Of a stretch of 64,000 nucleotides of DNA, positions 9,707-20,635 are shown one piece after another. How positions within the stretch are numbered: position 1 is the first letter of the stretch; every line of letters begins with the position of its first letter. Position numbers and translations under genes: made by a program. The notes beneath the pieces were generated by a model. The model did not search any database, was not told the DNA's origin, and saw nothing but the letters and a program-made list of their open reading frames with translations. The DNA comes from Nematostella vectensis (lineage: Eukaryota; Cnidaria; Anthozoa; Actiniaria; Edwardsiidae), in NCBI RefSeq assembly GCF_932526225.1, contig NC_064035.1, forward strand, positions 14,680,469 to 14,744,468, given 5' to 3'.

Positions 9707-11317
9707 CTATGTGCAGCCACATGTCTCTGCTACCATTGCTGGCACCTCCTCGAACATTATCTGTTGATTGAAATCGAAGTAAATCATGGAAATTGAAGAC
9801 ATCTTAGTCGGACTACAGCAAGGCCTTTTGCCGGTGCTTTTCTTTACCATATGTGCATGTGGATACATGGGTAGCATAATCTCCTGGCATTCCCCCGTGC
9901 AATAATATGCCCTGAAACGTTTGGGAGCGATAATCCAGTTCCAACTAAATTTTTCGAAGTCTACCGTCAATTCGTACCGACAACAGCGTCTTTCGTGTGA
10001 ATAGGGATCACAATCGAGCCCGGCTCTTCTCTTTGCCCGCCTCTTGTTGCCTGTATCGTGTGTGAAGACTTCTAGGAAAGGTTTTTTGGCTTCATTACCT
10101 TCAGTGACCAAGCTCAATGAACCATCATTACCTTCTATCTCGAACTCAACACCCAGATTCTTGTGCGGTTCTCTTCGCCATTCCCGCAGTAGTTTTTTCA
10201 CCTTGAAATGGTACCATCCACTCTGCCCTGGACGAATAGGTTTGGTAGTTACCAATTCTTTTTCTGGTATTCCCTCAGTTACGGGGAACACTCGTTTGTA
10301 TAACTTGATTTGCGGGTCTCGATTGGTTGACGATGCGTTTGGGTTTCGCTTCACAAAGACGTCTAGAGTGGCCTTGGAAATCCGGAGTCTGCTGGCTTTT
10401 TCGCGAAACTGGAAGAAGCAGCATTTTGCCGAATGTTCCCTGATGATTGTAGGAGCTGTTGAGAAAGGCTAACCAAGGTCAGACGTAGCCCTTGGATTAT
10501 GTTCATCAATAAGTATGTCACAATACATTTTACGATTTAAGTGATATTTTAGAAATTCATCCATACGCTGAACGTTAAATTTTTTTGGTTTGTTTGGAGC
10601 GTATTCTTTCGTCTTCTAAGCGAGATTACAATCTTTATGGCATGATCGACGCGAGTTAATACAACCGACCATACGTAATCAGCTCCTTGTAACCCTGACA
10701 AGGAGAAAATTTTTTTACTCAAGCGACATATCCACACTAGATAGGAAACCTAATCACAACTATTAACCAAAAATCTTTCGATTAGAAATGCGGTATTCGC
10801 GTAAAAAACAACATATAATTATGCCATCCCTAAAGCGACTTAATATAGTCAATCTACAAGACACATGCGCTTGTCCTAATGCATGCTGATTTCTCGTCTA
10901 AGGATGTCTAAGTATTGCACGTTATAGAATAGTTAAGAATGGAACGTTAATCGCCGCAGGGCTATAAAATGACAAAGTCTTCTAGATAATTCCCAGTAAT
11001 ATTGTGCTTGTACCTTTTTCGGGGAACATTATGATGGTTTTGGTTTTTGCATGGTAGTTGTCTTCGTGTTTTACCCGGCTTGCGGCTAGCTCGGCGTTCC
11101 GGCTGGTCTCTAGAAGACGCAGAAGTGGGGGTATATTCGGGATCTTTGGATCCGTCAAGTTTGGTGCAAAAGGAAGCCCAAGTTTATCCAGAATCTGTTG
11201 TTGAATTGCTTGAAGTCTATCCTGTTTAAGATTCTCCATGGGATCGGCACAGAGCGGACATCTCGAGCACTCACAAAGCGCGAGAAAAGCGATGAAAAGC
11301 GTAGGTGTAAGAAACAT
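9707..11317 (-). CDS. gdf8/11: GDF8/11 (myostatin-type) TGF-beta family ligand, two exons
   Basis: Secreted ligand of the myostatin/GDF11 branch, which signals through activin-type receptors and Smad2/3. Exon 1 is 11014-11317 (101 codons plus one base): a signal peptide at about 1-18 and the start of the prodomain. Exon 2 is 9707-10455. The splice (AAAAAG|GTACAA to CAACAG|CT) joins in phase to give 350 residues. The prodomain contains CCFFQF, matching the family's CCFF-x-F stretch, and a HEDNYHAK segment similar to the region near the tolloid cleavage site. A dibasic furin site RAKRR precedes a mature domain of about 105 residues beginning AGLDC, with nine cysteines (the activin/TGF-beta/GDF8/11 pattern), WNWIIAPKRFRAYYC, and the end CGC. 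The motifs GLDC and RCCRY place it with GDF8/11 rather than BMPs. A potential N-glycosylation site NLT lies in the prodomain. A gdf8/11 homologue is known from Nematostella. Confidence 0.95.
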
Positions 11318-13379
11318 CTCTAGTCAGTTAATGGCCACCTACACAAAACGTTAGCAGTACAAAAATATCACCTCACGCCACTTGTGAATGTTCTTAATCG
11401 GCCTAGACTTCCCTCTGCGTTAGCATAAGGCGCAGCATCGTAGATATAGACCAAACGATCTAAAAGGTTGAAATTGAATCTGCCCTATTTGGCCTGTGCC
11501 ATTGTTTGAGCTCTGCCCTGAAATTTCTATTGTATTTTTTGGATTTTTTACGTTCATTGAAAAGCGGGATCTTAGGCTTGGTCGAGATGTGACAGTTGAG
11601 ATATGAGTGGGCGCACCTCCTCCAGTATGTTTGGAGACTATTGGAGCGAAACGGGAGTAACGCGGTGAAACTGTTGTGATGGCCGTTTTCATCGTGTTTG
11701 ACGCGATGAGTGAACAGCACTGGCAGGCCTATCAGTGACGGTTAAATATTAAAAGCTGCCCCATCTAACGATTAGGTTTCGTGAGACGCGTGGGACGTAT
11801 TGTGTCTGTGTGAATAGACTTGTACCCAGACGTACCGTTCGAACAAAAAATTTATGAATGATTAGGTAAGTATGATAAATTGATTCAACAGCAAGGAGTT
11901 GAAACATTACTCGTCAACGGGGACAACCTTAATTGACAATCTCAAGGGAGCTATGACCCAAGAAGACCCGCGATAAATTCGTAGGAATTGCAAGTATTCT
12001 ATGATTGCATTTTTCCAAATTGATTGTACTTATCAACCTCCAATACCCGCAGGATTTTTTTTTCTCTCAAAGCATTGTCGACCTTTATAATATTTTTTTG
12101 AATGACAAGTACGTTTCTTTGCGCAGCTATCTTTTTCTCCGGTCAAAACTAGCAATATCACATCCGTAGTGCGAGAAAACACGTCCTGCTATAATCTCTG
12201 ATCTGGGATCTGTTTACAATTCGACACAGTCTAGTGATTAAATACCTATTCACACCCTCGATGGCTCGATTAGCACTTCTGATAATGCTTTTATTCGAGT
12301 GCAGATTGTAGCTGTGCTCTTCATGCTTTTTTTTATTTATTTCAGTCTTGCTGTCATTACAGGATATTGAAGATGCTCGCCTGCGTAATTGTTTATTTAT
12401 TCTAATGGTGCATGTGGCAATTGTGTTAGATCAGCCTTCAGTCTTGTTTACGCAAGGTTAATCCTCTTCACCGTGCGTAGATAAGGACATTTTTCTTTCT
12501 ACCTAATAGATTTCATGAGTCAACATTTGATGATGGCTGGCTTCAAGTGTGTGATATTACAAACGTGCCCTAAACACATACGTTGATTCCTGGCCTGGCA
12601 CCAGCATGGTTAATTTACACTCCAATATGTGCCCGAATAATTATGAGGAAATGTTTTCTTTGATTTACCGCCCCAGAAAGGGGCGTTTCTGCCTTTAATT
12701 CACTTAAACCCTGGCTTAATATATTTTTTGAAAGATTTCGTAATTACCAAATGAAAACCAAAATCAGACCAGGGCACCAAATATATAAGCAAAATATGCC
12801 CAACAAGTTTCCCACCATCAATTCACAGCTAACAATAAAATTGCAAGGACCTAAAAGTCATCCGATTTGTTTTTTAGTCCGTGTTACTTGTATCGAGATG
12901 GGCTAGAGACTAAAGACCTAAACGACGTCTATTTGATTTATTTCTGTGCGACTTGTTCTCGTATTGAGATGTGCCAGGAATTGAATGCCTAAAAGACTTC
13001 ATATTTCTTGTGCGACTCGTATTGAGATGGGTATTAGGACTTGCGCGTGCCACGTACCGCCCCGTCATTGCTTCCTTCCTCAGCTCGCCGCGGCTCAACC
13101 TTTTAACAGCTCTTTATAGTTGGAGATTGGTGGTGCCGGGAGGGTCAGCCGCTCATACCAATTTGTGGTAAGATTAGATAAAACCGGTAGAAAACTGCTT
13201 GACTGGAGATTATCTGGAAAAAGATAATTGCTCTTGCATGATATCCAATTGTTTAAAGCACTGACAAAAATAAAACTTCTAGATGCAATTCATTTTTCTC
13301 AGAATAGGGTACTGGTCACGCTAGGATAGATAATAGGTCATGCCCTATCGGGTAAAGGCTGCGGTCAGACTGGTGTGAC
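11318..13379. other. non-coding; upstream region of GDF8/11
   Basis: The part next to 11317 should hold the GDF8/11 promoter. Two overlapping short minus-strand frames at 11420-11720 have no recognisable motif and are not called. Near 12888-13040 a motif (gtattgagatg...gcctaaa-gac...gtgcgact) recurs two to three times with roughly 65-bp spacing. I see no other feature. Confidence 0.4.
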
Positions 13380-13755
13380 ATTATAGTTGTCACGGTAGTG
13401 GATTATAGTATTGGTCACGCAAGATTATGTAATTGGCCTCGCCCCAGAGGGTTAAGGTAGTGCTCACCTCAGTTGGTTAGGGTAGTGGTCAGGGTTAGGA
13501 TAGTGATGGGTAAGGGAAGTGGTCACGCCAGTGGATAAAGGAAGTGTGGTCACGCCAGTGGGTTAAGGATAGAGTGGTGGGTTGGGGAAGTGGTCACGCC
13601 AGTGGGATAGGATAGTGGTCACGCCAGTGGATTAGGGAAGTGGATGGTCACGCCAGTGGGTTAAGGATAGTGGTGGGTTGGGGAAGTGGTCACGCCAGTC
13701 TGTTAGGAAAAGGGTCATGCCAGTGGCTTAGGGAAGTGGTCACGCTAGCGTGCTA
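13380..13755. repeat. degenerate minisatellite
   Basis: Fourteen or so imperfect copies of a roughly 25-bp unit (aagtggtcacgccagtgggttaggg) occur with many insertions and base changes. The degeneracy suggests an old array that is not being homogenised. Confidence 0.8.
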
Positions 13756-15967
13756 GCTAAATGGTCGCCCCAAATTATTAACTATTCATTCTATAAATGA
13801 AATTCTCAATATGAATGCTAAAATCAGTGTTAATTCGCAGTAAGAAAGTTTAACTGTAAGAGCTGATTCTGACGATTCTGCGTGGGCGGATCTAAAGGCC
13901 CCTTAACAGCTTACGAGAAACTTAGATGCTTTCCGAAAAATAAGGAACTTACGTCCCATACGGTTTTCCACAGTAGCAACCATCATAGATATTAAATGTG
14001 ATGGCTTTTTTTCTACTAATATTACTAGTATCAATATAATATAACTAAAGAGATCAACCACCCAAACCTTTATTCTATTTCAATAAGAACTTTATCGGAT
14101 AAACGATATACCCGTACAAAGCCCATTATGAGCTACGCCCCCTTGCTCTTAAGGCCACTTGGTTGTGTGCCAGGGCGACGCCCTGTTGACTGAGGGTGCG
14201 CCCACACCCTTGGCCAGTGATTGGCGACTAGCCACGCCTTAATGAGCATAGCACCATCATGGTTTCAAGGAATGCCATCACGAACCAACGCGCATTCCTT
14301 TATTTGACCTGTCAACGTATGGACGCATTTCGCCTGTTTTCTGGCGTTTTTAAGCTGCCTTATGAACAGATATTGTCATCACGCCAGGTTTGCTTAAAAT
14401 CAGTGGCCACAATTTGCCATATACTAAAATCTACAGAAAGCAGCAGGGAAACGCAGTAATATCACAATGCGTTTAAAATCCTGACGAATTCCGGAGAAGT
14501 TTATATCAGGGGCGAGTAAAAAGTGCTGGAAGGATAGCAATGGGAAGTATTCATAGGAAGAATGTGATCTTTGAAACACTATTAGCAAATATAGTTTCTA
14601 AACACGAATTCACTTATATCTACTTAGTTTTTTTTTTAAACTCGCAAAAAAAAAATCACAAAAATATTCGGGTTTTGTAGCCAAGCCTTGTGCGCCTTAA
14701 ACTACGTGATTATACTGAATTCTGATGGAAAAGATAGTCCAGTTGCCAAAAGTTGACTAGTTTCATGATATGGGCTTAGCAGAACCAGGAGATAGATCAC
14801 TTCAGCAATGTTAAATATTTACAATGCCAACTTTTCAGACTTGTGACGCCACACGAAAGAAGAGTTTTTAACCTCTCATTATATTGATCTATCGCACTTC
14901 GTTATAGTTTCTCTATAAATGGCTGTTAAGGGTGGAGTGATTGACGCCTGTCTTATCACCAACAGATGTTGTCATCAAGGTCCACCGTGTGGCAACGGCA
15001 AGCTATTGATCTCCAGGACCCCAATACATAAACGAGGTACATAACAGTTTTGTGGGATACCGCTTGCAGGCGCGTTCAAAGGATTGTTTTAAGATAGGAT
15101 TCCAGTTTGCTTCTTCTTAGACCCCACGTACATTTGGATGGAACTAAGGGTCTTGTATCCCTGGGAAAGAGCAGCATGTATTTCTTGACCAACCGAAACC
15201 AGGAATTCGCCATGGTTTTCACAAGAGAGCAATGCATTGCTAGCTAGCACTATTATTGTCTACTGTCGTAACAGGACATCACCAGGGGGCAGTGTGATGG
15301 CCACGGCAATACAGTAATGTGAAATTATTTCTTGTCATGTCATTATTTCCAGTCAAGGGGGCACATTTCGGGGTTTTTCGGTGTCGATCTTAATAGGGGG
15401 TGAAACCTCCATTTCAAACGCAGTTGTTGACCCCTTCCAGGGGAAAATTCCTATAAGGGTGTCGGGAAGTGGATCTGGGAAAATATCAAGCTTTGGGTAT
15501 CGATCTCTTCAGGAAGATCCAGAGATCGAGATTTCTTGAAAATTTTAAAATTTTCTTTTTGAGACCGACTCTTTTCTTTTTCAGATTACGAAATTGCAAA
15601 AGTGTTGAAAATGATGGACCGTTTGTCATACCTACAATAACAATGGTCTGCCCCTCTTCTTTTATTGCCTACCAAGCTAACATACCATTAAATTGATATC
15701 TCAAACAGTGGTCAGAGTAAACCTGTTAATTACAAAGCTACAGATTAAGCGCAGTGGTACTTACGCCTCAATGCCCCAATATCTAAGTCAGTCAAAATCT
15801 AGCTATCACAGTCAAACAGTCAAAGCACTTAGTCTTTCAAATGAGTACTATACTACATTGTGCGTGGGCAGTACTTATTCAAGATCCCCATATGCGAGTA
15901 TGACCACAGCGTCGAGTAAGGCATTCCAAGGCCCGTATTTGCTGTTAACGAATCAGCCGAAAGCACA
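13756..15967. other. non-coding between minisatellite and MRPL43
   Basis: No recognisable exon. This is downstream of MRPL43 on the minus strand. A minus-strand AATAAA at 15661-15666 could end the MRPL43 transcript about 300 bases past its stop, but this is weak. Confidence 0.4.
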
Positions 15968-18900
15968 TCAACCATTTTTGCTCTGCTCTTGTAGGGAGTC
16001 AAACGATAGTGTCGAAGAAGGCTTATTGAGAAATGGGTCCCATGTTCCTTGTATCGAGGGGTTATCTGTGTGCCAGAATTTTCTTATTTTTTCAATCTTA
16101 GCTCCAGACTCTCCAAGCAATCTTCTCGTCCACTCTGATATTTCAGATGGCTGCATATTCTTCACATCAATGATCTTGCTATTTCCATTCACTGAGGGGA
16201 AATAAATTTCATCATCAACTAATGCAAGATAATGTACTGGCTAACAAAAAATAATCAACGATTTTCAGCTTAATTTTAAGTGTACCGGCCTTGAGATAAA
16301 TATGAAGTGTCTTCTAGATGCCTGACAGTGAAAGGTGTATGCAGAAACACTAGATGTCCTGTGTAAAGGTATGCCGAGCCTTTGCGAATCGCTCCAAGTT
16401 AGGTTTTCTTAGTAAATCTTGATAACCGCGTTTGTCATCATACGCGATATATGTCCTTGAGTTTAATAATTTAGCAAAAATAACAAAATGATTTACATTA
16501 ATTTATAACCAGGTAGCTTTGGTTAGAACTTGAAAGTGATCAAGATTTACTAAGAAAACTTAACTTGGAGCAATTCGCAAAGGCTCGGCATACCTTTACA
16601 CAGCAATTCCAGGCCGCAAACAAAATATGTATTCTGTAAAACCTGGATCTCTTAGCAAGGTTGCTGAACAAAAAAACATGTTTTAGAGTTAAGAAATAAA
16701 GTACTAGAACTCGCATTAAAACTGTTAGCTGGGGACCTATGTTTTTTTTTTTTTTTCTCTTTTGCAAACAGAATCCATTATATAAGTATGCCCCTTTAAA
16801 GTATTCGTGGGGTGAGGGAATAAGGAGGACCTCAGTGGCCTCAGTGTTTTAGGGTTAAGAAATAAAGTACTAGAACTCGCATGAAAACTGTTAGCTTGGG
16901 ACCTATGTTTTGTTTTTCTCTTTTGCAAACATAATCCATTATATATGTATGCCCCTTTACAGTATTCGTGGGGTGAGGGAATAAGGAAGACCTCAGTGGC
17001 TGGTGCTGTAGATAAGCTTATCAGACTGGTCTCCAAACACCAAGCGCTTTGTGATGCAAAATACATGGCCATTTTTTTAACAGCAAATGGCCTTTAACAT
17101 CGATGCACCGCCCCTAGTCAATTCTTAAACATGGCAGATCATGCCTTAAACAATCTGCTTCACATCACTCTAGCCTGCTCACAGTGGCAGGCAGGGATCC
17201 TACAAGTGTGGTCAAAATGGAAAGAAATCAAAACACTGATCACCATCGGCTCATGAAATGAGTGAGCCCTTGAGGACAATGCAAAAGCTAATAGAACTGA
17301 GAGGCAGATGGCACTTGACACTGTATCTTTGTGGCGTAAAAAAAAGACAAGGTTCACAGGCTTGGTAACACCTTCTCTGGAGGAGGAGTGAGGATTGTGT
17401 GAGTCTGGTGTAGGCTTTGACATCAAGACCAACACAGTTAAAAACCTACTTCCCAAAGGAATCTATGACCTTGTGACCTTGCTGGCGGATGTTGGGGTTT
17501 GCCGAGGGGCCCAGCCCCCCTATTTTCAGATATTTGGCTAAAAAATTTCTAGAAATATACAGGCCCCCAATAAATGTGGTGTCTTGGACATCATTAACTA
17601 CAATGGACGAAGATGATGCAAGTCTTATATGCAAGTCCCATTTACAGTGCTCTCTTATTCTAGATTGATTGACTGATTGTGTGAGGTGTACTGTATAATT
17701 ACTCTAGTGTTATCTAGTAAATTACTACTGTATTATGATGTGGCCAGCCTTTGCCAATGGCTTCAAATTATGATCACTTCATTTTGAATAGGTAAAATTC
17801 ATACATTTTGCTCTTTTAACAAAATCATAAAGCTTATTCCACTGCTCTCCACATGATTTCCATCATAAGTGAGTTAAAATTCAAAATAAAAAAAATGTAC
17901 CAATGTTTTGGATACCCAACCTTCTTTTTGTGCTGTGTGTGGCCAAATACAGGCTACCTTTGTCCAAACAAGGCTATTTTGTAGTGATTGTGAGTGCAAG
18001 AATTATTTCCTGCTAGTTCAAGAATGATTACCTTTTGAGAAATAGTGAAATATATCTCAAAAGGTAATATTTCACCTGGCTTGTTAATAGTACATAGTAA
18101 ATATATTGTAGCCAATTTAACTCTTTCAATGTGCAGCATCATATCATTAACTGATAAATACTGTAGTGTGGCTACCACTGTAGGTTGGGGTCTCAAATGG
18201 CCATACTCAAATATTTTCCAAGGAATTTCTCTAACTGGTTATGGTGAAAATCTTTCGACGGTTTTCTAGCTTGTGTAGAACGTCGATATGAACAATATTT
18301 TGAAATAAAAAAGGGCACCTAGATCGGCTTGAGAGCAAAATCTAAAAAAATGTTTGCTATTTTCTTCAATTTCTGTGCAAAGCATGTAATTTTACCTACA
18401 GTATGTATGTATGCTACACATAAAGGACACAATTTTCGGGCAAAAATAGTGTGAGCTCATGCCCAGAACTGGGTGCACAATTCAAGGAATTGCTTCTGCA
18501 TAAGATTACAGTGTGCTCATGCCTGTCAAGTATAGAGAGACTGTTAAAAAAATCCCCCCAATATTTCTGTTTTTAGAAAGAACATAAATTTCCCAAACAT
18601 AGACATATTTTTTTTCTGATAACAGAATTTATATCTAACAATTGATTTTTTTAATACTTTGCAGATGAATACCATGAAAGTTTTTCTGTCCTTTCAAATT
18701 CTAGGCACGTCTATTCTAAAACATTTTCAAAACAGAAATCAGGCTTTTTAAGCTTACTTACAATACTTTGCTACGATTCTAGGGTGTTTTCCATTTCGTT
18801 CTCTAACATAGAAAGCAACTTCTGGGTTTTGCTTTGCAAAATTTAATACTTCTGAGTCGATATATTCTCTGCAAAAAAATAACACAAAATGACACTGCTG

Positions 18901-19128
18901 AAAACATGGCAAGAAAAACTATAGTAGCAAGAAACTATGGCGCTGTTTTGAGATCTTTTTATTTTCGAACGTTCCTCGAACCATCACGTCATAAAACAAA
19001 ACAAAAAATAACGATCGGTACCTTATTCCTCTGCTACTTCCTCCAGCCCTACAGTAGTTAAGCGTGAGTCTTTGTAGCTGACAAACATATCTTCCTATAC
19101 CATTCGGAAAAACCTTGCTAGCCGCCAT
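15968..19128 (-). CDS. MRPL43: mitochondrial large-subunit ribosomal protein L43 (mL43), three exons
   Basis: Component of the mitochondrial 39S subunit, of the L51/S25/CI-B8 thioredoxin-like fold. Exons: 19022-19128, 18762-18868 and 15968-16191, joined by AG|GTACCG, TATT|GTAAGT and the acceptors TTGCAG and CCTCAG, with phases 2 and 1 that fit. The product is 145 residues. Family signatures: [18 protein letters not shown] and SSRGIR in exon 1; the strand [19 protein letters not shown] in exon 2 running into LNG across intron 2; and the highly conserved [18 protein letters not shown] in exon 3. The start is the first Met, directly before the conserved region, in a GCCGCC-ATG-like context on the reverse strand. 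Intron 2 (16192-18761) is large and full of repeats. The protein is shorter at the C terminus than human isoforms, whose tails vary. Confidence 0.95.
16360..16603. repeat. inverted repeat in MRPL43 intron 2
   Basis: Bases 16360-16423 (gtgtaaaggtatgccgagcc...agtaaatcttgat) are the inverted complement of 16539-16603, with a spacer of about 115 bases. It is probably a foldback element. No coding capacity. Confidence 0.75.
16680..17000. repeat. direct tandem duplication, about 160 bp, in MRPL43 intron 2
   Basis: 16680-16840 and 16846-17000 are about 90 percent alike, sharing gttttag-gttaagaaataaagtactagaactcgcat at the start and gtggggtgagggaataagga at the end. The main length difference is in an internal poly-T tract. 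Confidence 0.8.
17001..18761. other. rest of MRPL43 intron 2
   Basis: The plus strand just after the duplication reads [20 protein letters not shown] for about 25 codons before stopping, and broken open pieces follow to about 17500. This may be a decayed transposon or pseudogene that I cannot identify. A small palindrome (attaccttttgaga...tctcaaaaggtaat) lies at about 18027-18068. The remainder is featureless. Confidence 0.3.
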
Positions 19129-19522
19129 TTTGAAATGAATGGTAGAAGATCGGACCAGTCTACTGTGGGCACAGGAAGCCCGCGGGTTAACTGGCTAGGA
19201 TAACAGAGTCAGGGATTATGCCAAGCGTCATCTGGTTATAGAAGTGGTCTTATCTTTTAGCTAATAGGTTGGTCACGGACGAGAAGAGGATGGTTTTATT
19301 CCTCCAAATCTTCCAGACTTTTTATTTCTGCTCTGTAACCTAGCCCTATGTACTAGCAAGCCCCTTCCCCCCCACCCCTTCTAGCCGCCAAATATACAGT
19401 AATTGTACGAGACATTATCTAAAATACAGAAAATACAGAAATATGGCACTACCTGGGCAAAAAATCTTGGCATCTCAATATCTCCAAGTGAACTTGGGTA
19501 ATAGACTGTTTTAATGTCCTGT

Positions 19523-19701
19523 CTTGGCCTACCCTGCTAGGAGAGCTTTCTCCTGTTTGTTTCCTATCAGTTCACTTATCCGTGTTGAAGTCTGTTCTTT
19601 AGCGTTCTTGTTAAGACCACGAAAGAACAGACTCTCGACACGTATAAGTGAACTGATAGAAACAAACAGGAGAAAGCTCTCCTAGCAGGGTAGTCTTGGC
19701 C
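19523..19701. repeat. near-perfect hairpin element between MRPL43 and TMED genes
   Basis: Arms of about 80 bases (19523-19600 and 19619-19701) pair almost perfectly through ctgctaggagagctttctcc, gtttgttt and cagttcactta, with a loop of about 20 bases. It lies about 300 bp past the TMED stop and 400 bp upstream of MRPL43, so it may be a foldback element sitting in a compact intergenic region. Confidence 0.8.
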
Positions 19702-19993
19702 CGACTGGTGCCAATGTGTGTATGCTAGTGTGCTTTTAAAGTTCAGTATCTCTACCACCCAGCTGTCACTACTGATCTTATGGGATCGCTGTGGTTGAAA
19801 CCCACCATTTCATATTGTGGCGTCGTCGTGCACTAACACACTGAGAACGATGTTTCTATTATTTTGCTGATATTTTGTTCCTCTTTTTTAGTAAAATAAT
19901 TAGTTATAATGTAATAAATACAACCAGAGATATCAGCATTGGATTATATATTTTTCGACTAGAATATAACAACATATGTTCTCACGACATTAC

Positions 19994-20635
19994 TCAAAGT
20001 TCTCCTTTTGATACGGTGAAAAATCTTCGAAGCATAAAAACTTGAGAAATGCCAACAGCAACGACGATTATTGACTGCCCAATAGACCACCATTGAACTT
20101 TGCTATTTAGGCTTTCGGCTGCTATACGTCCGTTTGCTTCTCTTAGTCTGTAATAGTTCTGATAGCGTTCGATGAGGTTCATGTTTTCATGGATGGTCGA
20201 CAGGGAAGTCTCTAGCTGCGTCAAGGCTTTACTTGCGGGTCCAGTTTCGCCTGCAGTTCCAATAGTACCAAATTCGTCTTCGACACCAGCAATAAAATCG
20301 AAATACACCAAGTTTTCACCGATTGTGAAGTCGTATACATTGCTAAAGCAGACTTGGTATGTTCCGTTCATTGTTGTGGTGAATTTGTGGAGGTCGTAGT
20401 CCTTTTTATCGACTCTGTAAATGACATTGCCACTTGGGTCTTCTAGAGTGACGTCTACCTTCGGGTCGTTCCCCGTTATGGGCGCAAATTCGAGGGAACA
20501 TTCGGTTTTCTCGAGGATATCTTGGTAGAAACACTCATAGCCACTCAAATGGAATTGCAAATGACGTGCGAATGAACAATAAATTAAGGAAGAAAACGCC
20601 ACCAAAAATATTGCCGAGTCCAGGCTACGAAGCAT
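19994..20635 (-). CDS. p24 family cargo receptor (TMED, gamma-like), intronless
   Basis: A 213-residue type I membrane protein of the early secretory pathway; p24 proteins cycle between ER and Golgi and sort cargo into COPII/COPI vesicles. Visible: a signal peptide at 1-23; a GOLD domain from about 25 to 112 with the paired cysteines Cys35 (ECFYQDI) and Cys96 (YQVCFSN); a glycosylation site NGTY at 90-93; a coiled-coil-like segment at about 135-180 (ETSLSTIHENMNLIERYQNYYRLRE); a membrane helix at about 182-202; and a short cytosolic tail RRFFTVSKGEL with the FF motif used for COPII. The dilysine COPI motif found in some members is absent. ESLNSKVQWWSIGQ is typical of the TMED3/7/1/5 (gamma) group. 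No intron breaks the frame, unlike vertebrate genes. Confidence 0.93.
   Translation of the reverse strand: MLRSLDSAIFLVAFSSLIYCSFARHLQFHLSGYECFYQDILEKTECSLEFAPITGNDPKVDVTLEDPSGNVIYRVDKKDYDLHKFTTTMNGTYQVCFSNVYDFTIGENLVYFDFIAGVEDEFGTIGTAGETGPASKALTQLETSLSTIHENMNLIERYQNYYRLREANGRIAAESLNSKVQWWSIGQSIIVVAVGISQVFMLRRFFTVSKGEL

Noticed and set aside
10044-10472. 142-codon plus-strand frame
   Set aside because: Antisense shadow of the GDF8/11 second exon.
11420-11720. Overlapping 90- and 86-codon minus-strand frames upstream of GDF8/11
   Set aside because: Overlap in different frames, no signal or family motif; the GDF8/11 signal peptide exon is at 11014-11317.
15693-16205. 170-codon plus-strand frame
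   Set aside because: It is the antisense shadow of MRPL43 exon 3, whose minus-strand frame has strong family motifs and fitting splice sites.
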